64,000 nucleotides of DNA from CAJQQY01 sp045104975 (GTDB taxonomy: Bacteria > Bacteroidota > Bacteroidia > Chitinophagales > Saprospiraceae): NCBI GenBank assembly GCA_045104975.1, contig JBGCCY010000033.1:62001-126000 (forward strand), in the 5' to 3' direction. Position numbers and translations under genes: made by a program. Below the pieces are notes generated by a model. The model made no database searches. It saw nothing but the letters and a program-made list of their open reading frames with translations, and had not been told where the DNA came from. Positions 43,030 through 52,456 of the stretch are shown here, piece after piece. Position 1 is the stretch's first letter. Each line of letters starts with the position of its first letter.

Positions 43030-43728
43030 TCAACAGATCATCATCAACCGAGGTTGCCCATCTTTTTCCTTTGGCGCACGGTGAACACAAGGAGGAACTT
43101 GACTTTTAGGATGATCGATTGCCAACCTCCATAAGTGACCGTGGCCTAAGTTGATAGGTTGTGCCTGAGGTTTAGGTTGATAGTGTAAATCAAAGAAAAA
43201 TTCACTCAAAAAAGATTCAAAACCTTCCTCTGCTCCACCATATAATTTTTTGAGTTCCTCTCGTATTTCAGGAATAAGTACTTTTTGTTTGGCTTGCGAG
43301 TTGGGTAATATTTCACTCGACTCACCATGATAAGTGCATAAAAAAGTATCAACTGGTACAGGCGAACGATCTACATGAAAAGAATAAACATCAGTAGGGA
43401 AAAATGGATAGGAATCATCTCGATCATAGCATTTGATCAAATTAAGGATGGGAGATGCGCCATGAGCTTTCAATACCTGTAAGTCATTTAAAAGAATTTC
43501 ACGAGCAAGTTGACCCTGTTTACTCAACTTAAGTTCATGAAGCTCATCAGTATCAAGTGTTGCAATATTTTCGTTTAATTCTATCTTTTTAACAATCTCC
43601 GAAAAGTCACCAACTAGTTGACGAGTCCAGCACATCGCATTTATTTTCCCTTGGAAAGGAGTGGAAACTAGGTCTTGAAAATTCGTGACATATTGAACTT
43701 GATTCTCAGTAGAAGATAAATCTATCAT
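43030..43728 (-). CDS. DUF1826-like protein
   Basis: A 232-residue cytosolic protein. Two blocks fit DUF1826: YSFHVDRSPVPVDTFLCTYHG (middle, FHVD and a CTYHG element) and the C-terminal VPPCVHRAPKEKDGQPRL. The His/Asp and Arg-containing pattern is suggestive of a cupin- or 2-oxoglutarate-oxygenase-like fold, but this is inference. DUF1826 genes are often linked to zinc-responsive operons in other bacteria; nothing zinc-related is seen here. It is convergent with the helicase gene, 18 bp apart. Confidence 0.55.
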   Translation of the reverse strand: MIDLSSTENQVQYVTNFQDLVSTPFQGKINAMCWTRQLVGDFSEIVKKIELNENIATLDTDELHELKLSKQGQLAREILLNDLQVLKAHGASPILNLIKCYDRDDSYPFFPTDVYSFHVDRSPVPVDTFLCTYHGESSEILPNSQAKQKVLIPEIREELKKLYGGAEEGFESFLSEFFFDLHYQPKPQAQPINLGHGHLWRLAIDHPKSQVPPCVHRAPKEKDGQPRLMMIC

Positions 43729-43819
43729 AGTTGGAAATATAAAATCATTTGATGAAAGTAGAAATATTCAACTTTGAAATAAGAAAAAGGGACTTTTGTT
43801 TTTATGCACGTTCCTGAGC

Positions 43820-43827
43820 CAAAATTA
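43820..43827 (-). promoter_or_regulatory. -7 element of the DUF1826-like gene
   Basis: Leftward TAATTTTG matches TAnnTTTG about 92 bases before the start at 43728. Confidence 0.45.
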
Positions 43828-43933
43828 CGATTTTTTTTTTGAGTAAAAGTTATCCCGATAGTAATTTAAATAAAGCGACTTGATGAAGGTGTTTTATTTT
43901 TTTTATTAAAAATAATATACTATTAGAGTTTAA

Positions 43934-43954
43934 ATCTTGCTAAATTAGCAAGAT
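43934..43954. promoter_or_regulatory. 8-bp perfect palindrome upstream of the barrel gene
   Basis: ATCTTGCT and AGCAAGAT flank AAATT. A dimeric-regulator operator is possible; no regulator is adjacent. Confidence 0.35.
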
Positions 43955-44082
43955 GAAAGTTCTTCTAAAAACGATATCAAATATTAACAGCTATTTTAAA
44001 TATCTGTTAAGTTGTTTTTGATTTTTGGCAAAATAAAATAGGACTTATATTTTAGTACCATCTTTCACTAAAAAAGCTAGTT

Positions 44083-44748
44083 ATGAAAAATATTTCCATA
44101 GTCATTTTTCTTTTTCTCTCCATTCAATCTTTCGGACAGATAACAAAACATTCTATTAAGACAGGCTTTCAGATCGGAGGTACCTCTCACCTTGGAGCGT
44201 CTGGTTTAGGCTATCATGTTCAATATGATTATGAAATTTCTGATAGATTTTCAGCAGGAATTGGCTTTGGTCAACTTCATGGGAAAGTTACTCAACGAGG
44301 AGCTTCAGCCGGAATATCTGGTGGAGTTACGTGGAATACTACTTACGAGATTCATTCAACGGAAGGTTATAATTATGTTGAAATTAATGGGCTTTATGCT
44401 TATTCCAAAAGATGGAATTTTATGGAATTAAAATTTGGAGGAGGGGTAACATTCTTATCCAATTGGATCAACTATAATAAAGATGTAACAATTCTTCGTG
44501 GGGAAATTATTAGTTCAGAAGAAACTCGACGACTAGATAATGTAGCGATGTTGAATGTGGTTTTAGATAATAATTTTAATTTGACTGATCGACTTTTTAT
44601 CAATGGTAAGTTTATTTTCCGAAAAGTAATCAATGATCAAAAACCTTTATTGATCGAAACATTTTACGAAGGAACTGGACGCGGTGGTTCAACCTCAGAA
44701 GTTGATATGTTAGGAGCGGTGGTCATTGGATTAGGTTATCGTTTTTAG
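44083..44748 (+). CDS. Outer-membrane beta-barrel protein
   Basis: A 221-residue protein with a signal peptide (ISIVIFLFLSIQSFGQ). The mature part alternates hydrophobic and polar residues with many aromatic and glycine positions (TGFQIGGTSHLGASGLGYHV, MELKFGGGVTFLSNWINY) and ends in GLGYRF with a C-terminal Phe, as expected for an 8- to 10-stranded outer-membrane barrel. No function can be given. Confidence 0.8.
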   Translation: MKNISIVIFLFLSIQSFGQITKHSIKTGFQIGGTSHLGASGLGYHVQYDYEISDRFSAGIGFGQLHGKVTQRGASAGISGGVTWNTTYEIHSTEGYNYVEINGLYAYSKRWNFMELKFGGGVTFLSNWINYNKDVTILRGEIISSEETRRLDNVAMLNVVLDNNFNLTDRLFINGKFIFRKVINDQKPLLIETFYEGTGRGGSTSEVDMLGAVVIGLGYRF

Positions 44749-44802
44749 AAAAAGAAAAGTACTATGGAAAATATTTTTCGGTTTGCTTTACTTTTCTCTG
44801 CC

Positions 44803-45474
44803 TCAGGAACCTGAATACATTAGTTTCTTACTAGGAAGCGAACCACCATTAAATTCTTTGATACATTCTCGGTTTTTGAATTTAAAAACGCCTTTGATGC
44901 AGGTAAAGAAATTTTCTAACTCGGGGTAAATCTCAACATATTCTTCGAGAAGTCTTCTTGCTCCAATTTCATTAGAAGTTGGTAAAGCATATAACTTGGA
45001 GCTGATATCTTTTGAGAAGTAAGCAATTTGCCCCCACGGATAAGATATATTCCTATTGTTTTTATTGGTTTGCTCTGAGACCATAGCTCTCTTTTTTTTC
45101 CTTTTGGCAAAAGACATGTGCAAATAGGCTAATCCATTCTCATAATAATAAAGTTGTCCTTGGCTTAATAAACAAACAGGAATTCCTGTATCAGCAATCA
45201 TTCTGAATAACCTATCGTTTATCATAAAACCCCATACCTCTTTTGTATTTATTTTTATTTTTTGTTGGTCTTTTGAAATTCCAGATGTTTTATTTTTGAA
45301 GTAAATAAACCTGTTTTTAAAAGTAGTTGTAGCGTTTTGATAAAATAATTTCCCGGTGTAAAGTTCTCCTGTTTGATTATCGAAGTCGCTAAAAGTTTTA
45401 TAAACGATTAAACTATCTTGAGCCTTCAATAAAATAGTAAACAGGGAAAACATAATAAATAAAATAAATCTCAT
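44803..45474 (-). CDS. Secreted protein, function unknown
   Basis: A 223-residue protein with a signal peptide (FILFIMFSLFTILLKAQ). The sequence contains KIKINTKEVWGFMINDRLFR and GQLYYYENGLAYLHMSFAKR, a pattern of hydrophobic strands. A conserved-looking GARRLLEEYVEIYPEL follows near the C-terminus. No domain is recognised. It is convergent with the beta-barrel gene (54 bp between the stops). Confidence 0.65.
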   Translation of the reverse strand: MRFILFIMFSLFTILLKAQDSLIVYKTFSDFDNQTGELYTGKLFYQNATTTFKNRFIYFKNKTSGISKDQQKIKINTKEVWGFMINDRLFRMIADTGIPVCLLSQGQLYYYENGLAYLHMSFAKRKKKRAMVSEQTNKNNRNISYPWGQIAYFSKDISSKLYALPTSNEIGARRLLEEYVEIYPELENFFTCIKGVFKFKNRECIKEFNGGSLPSKKLMYSGS

Positions 45475-45642
45475 GAGTTATTTTTTTAATGTGATTTAGG
45501 CCTTTAATGGTAAAAGGAGAGCTTTAATAGAACGTAAAAAAATATAACCATTAAGATTACTTTTTCATGGTTATTTATTTTTTGATTTTCAAAAAAAACG
45601 AATATACTCTTTTAATATTCTAAAAAAGAATTGATGTATTGA

Positions 45643-45674
45643 TTGAAATTTTCACTTCTTGCTTAGTAAATTTG
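45643..45674 (+). promoter_or_regulatory. Bacteroidota-type promoter of the WG-repeat gene
   Basis: TTG (45643-45645) and TAAATTTG (45667-45674) are separated by 21 bases, with the GTG start 35 bases further on. Confidence 0.6.
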
Positions 45675-45709
45675 AAGATCAAAAACTATAAAAAATAAAA
45701 ATAAAACCT

Positions 45710-47905
45710 GTGAGGAAATTACCTTCAATTATTTTTTTTCTGTTTCTATTTCTTTGTTCAAGCGGGCAAACGGAAAATTTTTCTGTCGAAATGGCTATCG
45801 AACCATGGAAGGCTTCTTACCCAAAAGAATTACCACCCTTGGAAGTTTTAAATGAAATTGATACGATTCGTCCAGGACTTTATCGATCAAGTGTAGGACG
45901 AAATTTTGGCTATTTCACAAATGAATATTATCAAGGTTTTTTTAGTGACAAGGAGACGATCATTCCTTTCGAATATTATTTCTTGCCAAAGGATTACAGC
46001 AATTATATGATTGTGAAAAATCAGAAAGCTGGGGTAATTGACAGTTTAAATAATTTTATTATTCCGATGATTTATAGTTCTCTTTCACCATTGAATCAGG
46101 AAATTCCTTTGATGGAAAATAAGTACCTGAAAGCATGGATTGCCAAAAAAATGGGACTACTTGATTTTACTGGTGAGGTCATCATTCCAATCGAATACAA
46201 AAGTATTAAAGAGATTGCTCCCAATATCTTTACTATTCAAAATATTGAGGAGAAATTTGGATTAGCCGATTTAAATAACGCTTCCGCTAATACATTTACG
46301 GAATGTAAATATAATGATGGAATTAAATTATTAAATGAAAAAATCTGTTTAGTTACGATTAAAAAGATTAAGAATAATCGAGTAGATCGGAAGGTTGGTT
46401 GTATTGATTTGAAAGGAAAAGAATTGGTTGCTCCAATTTATAGAAGGATCGAAATGTCTGCGGATGGAAATTATTTAATTGCTTATGATGGTCAAAATTC
46501 CAAAATATTTGATCAAAAAGGAAAACTCGTTTTTCTGAAAGATAGTGTTGAGGTTAAAAGTTTAGTCAAAGGAATTTATACTTTTAATATTTCAAGAAAA
46601 CAGTTTATCATTCAAAATGATTTTCAAGAAACGGTTGAATTGAAAGATCAATCAATGAAAACGATAACCGCCGACTTTTATCTTGACGCGAGAATTTATA
46701 AGCATCGAAGTCAATGGTTATCAACGAGGAAATCTGGGGTGAAAAACTATTTGGGAAAAGAAATTTTGCCCATGAACTTTGATGAAGTAATATACGCAAA
46801 TGATAATTTATTTTTTGCGAATAAAAAAGGCCAACCACTTTTTGCCGCCTATAATCAAGCAGGAAAAGAAATCACTCCACCTATTTATTCTTATGTGTAT
46901 TCGAAAAAAGGATTAGTTGTTGTGGCAAAACCCAATGCTCCAAAATTTGCCTTGGTCAATCAAGCTGGAAAAGAAGTAACTCCTTTTATTTATGATGAAA
47001 TATTAATTCGAACGGTATTTGTGAAAAATGGAGAATTTGATATTCTTGCTGAACAATCACAAGAAGTATTCTCTTTGAATGCAAAGGGAGAAGTGATCGA
47101 AAAAATGGTAGACCCGAAGAGGTTCCGCTATGATTTTTCTAAGAAGAAATATAATAAATCAAATTTGACGGCAAGTCAATTTTTGAAAGGAAATAGATAT
47201 CGATATTTTTTAGAGAATGACTTTTTGGTTCAATATATTTTTAACGAAGACTCGACTGGACAGAAAATTATTTTTGCAAAAGATAAAAAAGGAAATGAAA
47301 TCAGTTTTGAAATTCCATTTTTTAGAACAGTTTTAGGCACAGGATTTTCAGGAGGGAAAGAAATGCTTTGGTTGTTTTTTGAGAATGAAAAAATTAAAGG
47401 TAATCCTTCCAAATCTATTTTGAAGAAACTTGAAAAGCAAGGACTTTTGGAGGAGAGAGAATTCTATCCCATCAAGTATAATTCGCTAAACAAAACTATT
47501 TTCTCCAATTTAATTTCTTTATCAAAAATTGATTATCAAAAAGGTAATTTGGAAGAGAAATTAAAATTAAAAACGCTTTTGGAAATTCAGAGTAGGTTGC
47601 AAAAGGAAATGGTTTACCAATCACTTTACCAAGAAGCAGCTCCTATCGTTTGGATTGATTTGGAAACACAAGAATGTTTTTTCTTTCAATTAAAATCAAC
47701 AAAGTTGCGATTTAGTAAAGTGTATTTTCAAGATGGGAAATGGTATTTAGGAAGTTCCAAAAATCAAAAAACAGGAATGGAAGATGATGACTCATTTCTT
47801 TATTTTCAAAATATTAATTACCTCAATCAAGATCAAAAAATAGTCAACGGAACACTTCATTTGAATTATAAAGAGCATGCACAACATTCCTTTTTAAAAT
47901 ATTAA
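45710..47905 (+). CDS. Secreted WG-repeat protein
   Basis: A 731-residue protein from a GTG start with a signal peptide (LPSIIFFLFLFLCSSG). At least eight WG/KWG-type repeats are visible in residues ~75-450 (YMIVKNQKAGVIDSLNNFII, WIAKKMGLLDFTGEVIIPIE, GVKNYLGKEILPMNFDEVIY, NQAGKEVTPFIYDEIL). The C-terminal ~250 residues lack repeats and look like a separate helical and beta region. WG repeats form propeller-like solenoids and are frequent in Bacteroidota and Leptospira envelope proteins; their role is unknown. Confidence 0.85.
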   Translation: MRKLPSIIFFLFLFLCSSGQTENFSVEMAIEPWKASYPKELPPLEVLNEIDTIRPGLYRSSVGRNFGYFTNEYYQGFFSDKETIIPFEYYFLPKDYSNYMIVKNQKAGVIDSLNNFIIPMIYSSLSPLNQEIPLMENKYLKAWIAKKMGLLDFTGEVIIPIEYKSIKEIAPNIFTIQNIEEKFGLADLNNASANTFTECKYNDGIKLLNEKICLVTIKKIKNNRVDRKVGCIDLKGKELVAPIYRRIEMSADGNYLIAYDGQNSKIFDQKGKLVFLKDSVEVKSLVKGIYTFNISRKQFIIQNDFQETVELKDQSMKTITADFYLDARIYKHRSQWLSTRKSGVKNYLGKEILPMNFDEVIYANDNLFFANKKGQPLFAAYNQAGKEITPPIYSYVYSKKGLVVVAKPNAPKFALVNQAGKEVTPFIYDEILIRTVFVKNGEFDILAEQSQEVFSLNAKGEVIEKMVDPKRFRYDFSKKKYNKSNLTASQFLKGNRYRYFLENDFLVQYIFNEDSTGQKIIFAKDKKGNEISFEIPFFRTVLGTGFSGGKEMLWLFFENEKIKGNPSKSILKKLEKQGLLEEREFYPIKYNSLNKTIFSNLISLSKIDYQKGNLEEKLKLKTLLEIQSRLQKEMVYQSLYQEAAPIVWIDLETQECFFFQLKSTKLRFSKVYFQDGKWYLGSSKNQKTGMEDDDSFLYFQNINYLNQDQKIVNGTLHLNYKEHAQHSFLKY

Positions 47906-47938
47906 AGGAGTGAGAATTATTTAATTCCCACTCCTTTA
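47903..47938 (+). terminator. Hairpin overlapping the WG-repeat gene stop
   Basis: TAAAGGAGTG-a-GAATT pairs with AATTC-c-CACTCCTTTA. It includes the stop codon itself. The following T-run is short, so termination strength is uncertain. Confidence 0.6.
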
Positions 47939-48001
47939 GCTAAATTTTTGTAGTGCAGATTGTTAGGACAATAATCACAAAACTTTTCCCTTCAAGAAAA
48001 A

Positions 48002-48553
48002 TCAATTACACAAATTATCTAAAAAATCAAAGGTCGGAAAGTTCGACGCAGTAGGATCGATGTATAGATTTTGCCAAAATAAATCTCCGCTTTCCACTTC
48101 AAAAAATATTTTATAAAAACCTGCCGAAACATCATTAAAGTTTAATGCTACCTGAGTATTAAAATCAGTCAATGGTATATCTTTTACTTGCACATTTTCA
48201 AGTTCAGCAATGGTATAGGTCAAATCTTGTGAAAGCGTTGGAATGTCATCGGAGGAAGAATCAATAGTGCATGTCGCAGGAATCAACCAAATTCGGACAA
48301 TTTTATTTGGACTATAAACGAAGACATTTCCATTATTCGGAATGGGGTAAGTAGAAATTTCACCTGGGTTGTGATTGGGTAATTCCCATTGTCCAATTGG
48401 AGATCCATTATTATCGAAAAAATCTAAACCTGTAACGATGCCTAATTCTTGATAGACTGTTTCGTCCATTGGTTTATTAGTATTATCATCACTTTTGCAG
48501 CTCATGAATTGAAGTAAAAAAAGTGTGCTAAAAAGTAAAAGGATGTTTTTCAT
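48002..48553 (-). CDS. Lipoprotein, function unknown
   Basis: A 183-residue protein with a signal ending in a lipobox-type cysteine (FSTLFLLQFMSC, C19). The mature part has repeated short Gly/Pro/Asp-rich segments and aromatic strands (AGFYKIFFEVESGDLFWQNL) and ends in a cysteine (DNLCN). No domain is recognised. It is 35 bases downstream of the DUF4272 gene and may be co-transcribed. Confidence 0.65.
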   Translation of the reverse strand: MKNILLLFSTLFLLQFMSCKSDDNTNKPMDETVYQELGIVTGLDFFDNNGSPIGQWELPNHNPGEISTYPIPNNGNVFVYSPNKIVRIWLIPATCTIDSSSDDIPTLSQDLTYTIAELENVQVKDIPLTDFNTQVALNFNDVSAGFYKIFFEVESGDLFWQNLYIDPTASNFPTFDFLDNLCN

Positions 48554-48588
48554 GTTTATAATATTTCTTCTAATAAAATATTTTTAAA

Positions 48589-49800
48589 TTAGGTATCAGT
48601 TGTTACATTATCCCAATCTTGATTTAGATAATTTGTCAACCAATTTAGGGCATAGTGTCTTTCATAAATAATACTGGAATTTATATTTCCTGCTACTTGT
48701 TCACCTTTGATTCTGGCATCGACGCAAGCCCAATTCATTCGGTAAGTTTTATCTAATTCATCTAAAATTTCTGAAGTGCTTTTCAGTTGAATGGAATTTT
48801 TGAGTTCTTCTTTATTTGTTTTAATTAATGCTCCGACGATAGCTTGAACATCACAAATTTCATTTGGGAATTTTAACTCCTCCATTTTTCCCATTGCCCA
48901 AAGTATCACATATAAACTTTCATACCTCCAAGTTGCGTAAGCTCGATCTTGGTCATTTAAATTTTCCATTTGGAAAATCTCAGATTCTTTTGGAGAAAGG
49001 GAATCTATTTTTTTATCCTCAATTAATTTTGTTAAATGTTGTTGCTCTATTCCTTCCCCTTTGGCAGCCATAACCATTAAGGCATATGCTCGATCAATAA
49101 TTTCATCCACACTTCTTAGTTTTGTCTGCGCAACAGTTTCGACACAAGGCAAGGTTTTATTTATTTTGATGCCATTTGAATTTAAAAAATCATTGGATTT
49201 AGTTTTTCGATTAATCTGTTCTTCCGTAGCATTTCCTACTGGTTCGTCATAATATTTAGACTCAAGATTTACAGCAAGGTCTTGAATCCCACAATTACCA
49301 TTGGCATCTAGAATCAAGTCGAAATTTTTATCAAGAAAATGTTGACTATTTGATGTGTCAAAAAATTTAGAAGGTTGAGCAAAAATAAATGCATCCAATT
49401 CCTGAACAATATTTTCGAGAACAGATTTGAATTCGGGAATGATTTCAGGTTCAGCCATAAAAGGCATTTCGCAATTAGCAGCTAAAACTTTATAAACCAA
49501 TTGGTTTTTTACTGCTTCATTTTGAGCAGGAAGGGATTGAACAAAGTTAGCCATACCCGCCAAGTTTTGAGTCAGTCCACATTCAACTTCATCTATTTTG
49601 TAAGATGGATTTTGTCGCTGGCGGTAGTTAATTTTTAGCGTTTTATTTTTTCCAAAGAATCCTCCCTTGATCGTTGCGACAAGAGATTTGTTCATTCCTC
49701 CATCGTTAAATTCTACCTTTGCTTTTGGTAATTTTTCTTTAACGATTTGAACAACTTTTTCAAAGTTGAGATAATGAGAGTAGATGGTACAGTTTTCCAT
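48589..49800 (-). CDS. DUF4272-containing protein
   Basis: I prefer the start at 49800 (403 residues, MENCTIYSHYLNFEKVV), because a longer frame reaching 49845 would begin right next to the terminator-like hairpin of the leader. The C-terminal half has DUF4272 features (SVDEIIDRAYALMVMAAKG, YATWRYESLYVILWAMGKM, LDELDKTYRMNWACVDARIK and YERHYALNWLTNY). The N-terminal half (FNDGGMNKSLVATIKGGFFG, KINYRQRQNPSYKI) is uncharacterised. No signal peptide is present. DUF4272 has no known role. It may share a transcript with the downstream lipoprotein gene. Confidence 0.8.
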   Translation of the reverse strand: MENCTIYSHYLNFEKVVQIVKEKLPKAKVEFNDGGMNKSLVATIKGGFFGKNKTLKINYRQRQNPSYKIDEVECGLTQNLAGMANFVQSLPAQNEAVKNQLVYKVLAANCEMPFMAEPEIIPEFKSVLENIVQELDAFIFAQPSKFFDTSNSQHFLDKNFDLILDANGNCGIQDLAVNLESKYYDEPVGNATEEQINRKTKSNDFLNSNGIKINKTLPCVETVAQTKLRSVDEIIDRAYALMVMAAKGEGIEQQHLTKLIEDKKIDSLSPKESEIFQMENLNDQDRAYATWRYESLYVILWAMGKMEELKFPNEICDVQAIVGALIKTNKEELKNSIQLKSTSEILDELDKTYRMNWACVDARIKGEQVAGNINSSIIYERHYALNWLTNYLNQDWDNVTTDT

Positions 49801-49845
49801 AATTTTATTTTTTGTTAATTTTTTAGATGCTTTGAGAAGCCTCAT

Positions 49846-49865
49846 AAAAAACCTTCGGGTTTTTT
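49846..49865 (-). promoter_or_regulatory. Terminator-like hairpin in the DUF4272 gene leader
   Basis: AAAAAACC-TTCG-GGTTTTTT is a perfect 8-bp stem with a tetraloop. Read leftward it lies between a good promoter (49902-49932) and the preferred ATG at 49800, followed by a U-run, so it could attenuate transcription. It could also be a plain terminator. Confidence 0.55.
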
Positions 49866-49901
49866 AAGGAATTTGTTAAAGAACTAATTTCTATAATTCT
49901 G

Positions 49902-49932
49902 CAAAAGTAAAAATCCTGTTTGTATTAACCAA
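49902..49932 (-). promoter_or_regulatory. Bacteroidota-type promoter of the DUF4272 gene
   Basis: Leftward TACTTTTG (49909-49902) matches TAnnTTTG, with TTG (49932-49930) 20 bases upstream. Confidence 0.6.
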
Positions 49933-50001
49933 CTGAAATAAGCATGAGGTTCTGAACTTTACATTTCGTACCTGATGCAAATGGCTGTCAGTTAGGAAAT
50001 G

Positions 50002-50045
50002 AAAAAAAGAAATCCCAAATTTTTGACTTAACAAAAATTCGGGAT
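50002..50045 (-). terminator. Terminator of the molybdenum hydroxylase unit
   Basis: ATCCC-a-AATTTTTG pairs with CAAAAATT-c-GGGAT. Read leftward a T-rich tract (TTTCTTTTTTT) follows. It lies 32 bases past the large-subunit stop. Confidence 0.88.
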
Positions 50046-50076
50046 GACTCAACTTTAAAAGATAATTTTAAAAAAA

Positions 50077-52386
50077 CTATCCCAATACTTTATTCTCTTT
50101 TACGTAAGGTTGATTGTACATTCTCACACCTGTTGCGGAGTGGAAAGCATTCGCAATTGCAGCACCTGCAGGAGGCAAGGTAGGTTCACCAAGTCCTGTT
50201 GGAGATTTTCCATTGTCTACATAATGTACTTCGATTAGAGGAGCTTCGTTCATTCTGATTAAGCGATAGCTGTTGAAATTATTCATGGATGGTGTTCCAT
50301 TTTCAAAACTAAAGTCGCCAAACATCGAGTGACCTATTCCATCAATCACACCACCTTGAATCAGGTTGGTGGCAGCCAAAGGATTAACCACAATTCCACA
50401 ATCCACCACACAAATTACTTTTTCTACTTTTGGAACTTTGTCCACTATTTTCACTTGTGCTACTTGCGCCACATAAGTATTGTGAGAAAAGAAAGCACTA
50501 AAACCTAAGTGAGTACCACTAGGTGCATTTCCCCAACCACCTTTTTCAGCAGCCATTTTTATAGCTGCGATAAAACGATCTGGTTCATAGTTTCCTTTTG
50601 GCATTAATCCTTTTTTCGCTTCTGCTAATTTCTCCTCATCTTTAATTTCGTCTTCCAATTTGGTGTGTGCATCATATACTTCTTTTGCTTTTGCCAAAAT
50701 ATCCAAACGCATTTGCACCGCATCCTGACCCGTTTTTTGAGCAACTTCATCGAGGAAACTTTGCTCTGCAGAAGCTAAGAAATTAGTGTAAGGTGCTCGC
50801 CATGCTCCGGTCGAAACATTACTTTCAATCGTATGATTATCACATTGATAATTAGTGATTCCAGATGCTGGAAATCCAGCAGCAAGCGAAGCCCACATAT
50901 TTCCATTCACCGCAGCTTCGATCAAATGATAGCCTGTAATTTTTTTATCCTTGATGGCTGCTCGAATTTTATAATGTACAGCAGGACGATAAGTTCCTGC
51001 AGTCATATCGTCTTCTCGACTCCAAATTACTTGAATTGGTTTCTTCATTTCTTTCGAAACTTGAGCTGCCTCCAAAGCGAAATCGCCATAAAGTCTTCGA
51101 CCAAAACCACCACCCATTCGAGTCATTTGTAAATCAATTTTTGCAAACGCTTTATCAGTAGCAGCTTTTGCAGCATCTTTGTCTGCTGGATCATGTTCCT
51201 CAATCATGTTTAACAAACCAGCTACTCGACCCCGTGTCCAAGCAGGTGTTTGAATTGGACCGACGAGTTCTACTTTATCGGCAGTTACATTGGCGAAGAA
51301 ATTCATTGGTTCCAAGCAGTTATGAGGCAAAAATGGAGATTCGTAAGTTCGCTCGATAATTTCATCTGCTTGCGCGAATGCTTTATCTGGATCTCCATCT
51401 AATCGAACTGGTGTTTTACTTTTAGTCTCGGTGAGTTTGTTTAAAGCAACTTTATGGTTAGTGGTATTTTCTCCAGGAGTGGCATTTTCCCAGACAGCTT
51501 TTAAGGCTTTCTTACCTTTCATGGCAGCCCAAGTTGAATTGGCCACGACCGCTATTTTATCCAACATCACATTTTCCCCTTTGAATTGCTGTCGTTGAGG
51601 AAGTTGCATTTTGATTACCTTCTGAACACCTGTAACTTTTAGTGCTTCAGTATCATCCACCGAAACTAATTTTTGACCAAAAGCAGGCGCTCGCAAAACA
51701 GCCGCATACATCATTCCGTCTCGTTTGGTATCAATTCCAAAAAGCGGTTTTCCAGTAATGATATTTTCCATGTCGACATTACCTTTTGGAGTGCCGATGA
51801 TTTTATAATCTTTAGTTTCTTTTAATTTCACCTCTTCTTCATTTGGAACTTCCATGGTGGAAGCCATTTTTGCTACCTCTCCAAAACCTAAAGTTTCCCC
51901 TTTCCCATTAGAAATCATTCCATCCGAAACAGTACATTCAGTAGGATCAATTTCCCATTGTTTGGCAGCAGCATTGACGAGCATTCGCTTAGCAGTTGCG
52001 CCAGCCATTCTCAAACTATCCCAACCATGTCGAATCGATTGACTTCCTCCTGCGACTTGCCGGGAGTACCATTCTGTATTTAATCCTGCTTGTTCCACCA
52101 TCACATCTTCCCATTTTACATCCAACTCTTCTGCGATGATCATCGGCATAGAAGTTTTGATATTTTGTCCAATTTCAGGATTAGGAGAAAAAATAGTGAC
52201 CATACCATTATCACCTATTTTTAAAAATGCATTGATGTCAAACCATTCTTTAGGCATGACTTTGATCGGAGTTACATCCTGAGGAGAATTACAGGAACTC
52301 CAATTAAATCCTAAAACCAAGCCTCCACTAGACAGAGCAGAAAGTTTTAGAAAATTACGACGATTAACTTTATTTATATTTTCCAT
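50077..52386 (-). CDS. Molybdopterin-binding large subunit of a xanthine dehydrogenase-family hydroxylase (IorB-like)
   Basis: A 769-residue protein. The N-terminus VNRRNFLKLSALSSGGLVLG is a twin-arginine signal, followed by a cysteine (NWSSC) that could be lipidated. The rest matches the membrane-associated large subunit of isoquinoline 1-oxidoreductase/aldehyde dehydrogenase type (SPNPEIGQNIKTSMPMIIAE, RRLYGDFALEAAQVS, SREDDMTAGTYRPAVHYKIR, GAWRAPYTNFLASAEQSFLD, VDCGIVVNPLAATNLIQGG, GLGEPTLPPAGAAIANAF). The cofactor would be MCD- or MPT-type molybdenum. It follows the 2Fe-2S gene and has no FAD subunit gene, so it likely passes electrons to a cytochrome. Substrate unknown. Confidence 0.88.
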   Translation of the reverse strand: MENINKVNRRNFLKLSALSSGGLVLGFNWSSCNSPQDVTPIKVMPKEWFDINAFLKIGDNGMVTIFSPNPEIGQNIKTSMPMIIAEELDVKWEDVMVEQAGLNTEWYSRQVAGGSQSIRHGWDSLRMAGATAKRMLVNAAAKQWEIDPTECTVSDGMISNGKGETLGFGEVAKMASTMEVPNEEEVKLKETKDYKIIGTPKGNVDMENIITGKPLFGIDTKRDGMMYAAVLRAPAFGQKLVSVDDTEALKVTGVQKVIKMQLPQRQQFKGENVMLDKIAVVANSTWAAMKGKKALKAVWENATPGENTTNHKVALNKLTETKSKTPVRLDGDPDKAFAQADEIIERTYESPFLPHNCLEPMNFFANVTADKVELVGPIQTPAWTRGRVAGLLNMIEEHDPADKDAAKAATDKAFAKIDLQMTRMGGGFGRRLYGDFALEAAQVSKEMKKPIQVIWSREDDMTAGTYRPAVHYKIRAAIKDKKITGYHLIEAAVNGNMWASLAAGFPASGITNYQCDNHTIESNVSTGAWRAPYTNFLASAEQSFLDEVAQKTGQDAVQMRLDILAKAKEVYDAHTKLEDEIKDEEKLAEAKKGLMPKGNYEPDRFIAAIKMAAEKGGWGNAPSGTHLGFSAFFSHNTYVAQVAQVKIVDKVPKVEKVICVVDCGIVVNPLAATNLIQGGVIDGIGHSMFGDFSFENGTPSMNNFNSYRLIRMNEAPLIEVHYVDNGKSPTGLGEPTLPPAGAAIANAFHSATGVRMYNQPYVKENKVLG

Positions 52387-52456
52387 AATAGAAATAATTA
52401 ATTCTAAATTTTAAATGATGAATTTTAAAAAGACTACTTGCAAAACATGCAAGTGA

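Larger units (their letters stand above)
43729..44082. other. 354-base divergent intergenic region
   Basis: It holds a TAATTTTG promoter element for the leftward DUF1826-like gene (43820-43827) and two hairpins, ATCTTGCT-aaatt-AGCAAGAT (43934-43954) and TTAACAG/CTGTTAA (43984-44010), upstream of the rightward barrel gene. These could be operators. No ORF is seen. Confidence 0.55.
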
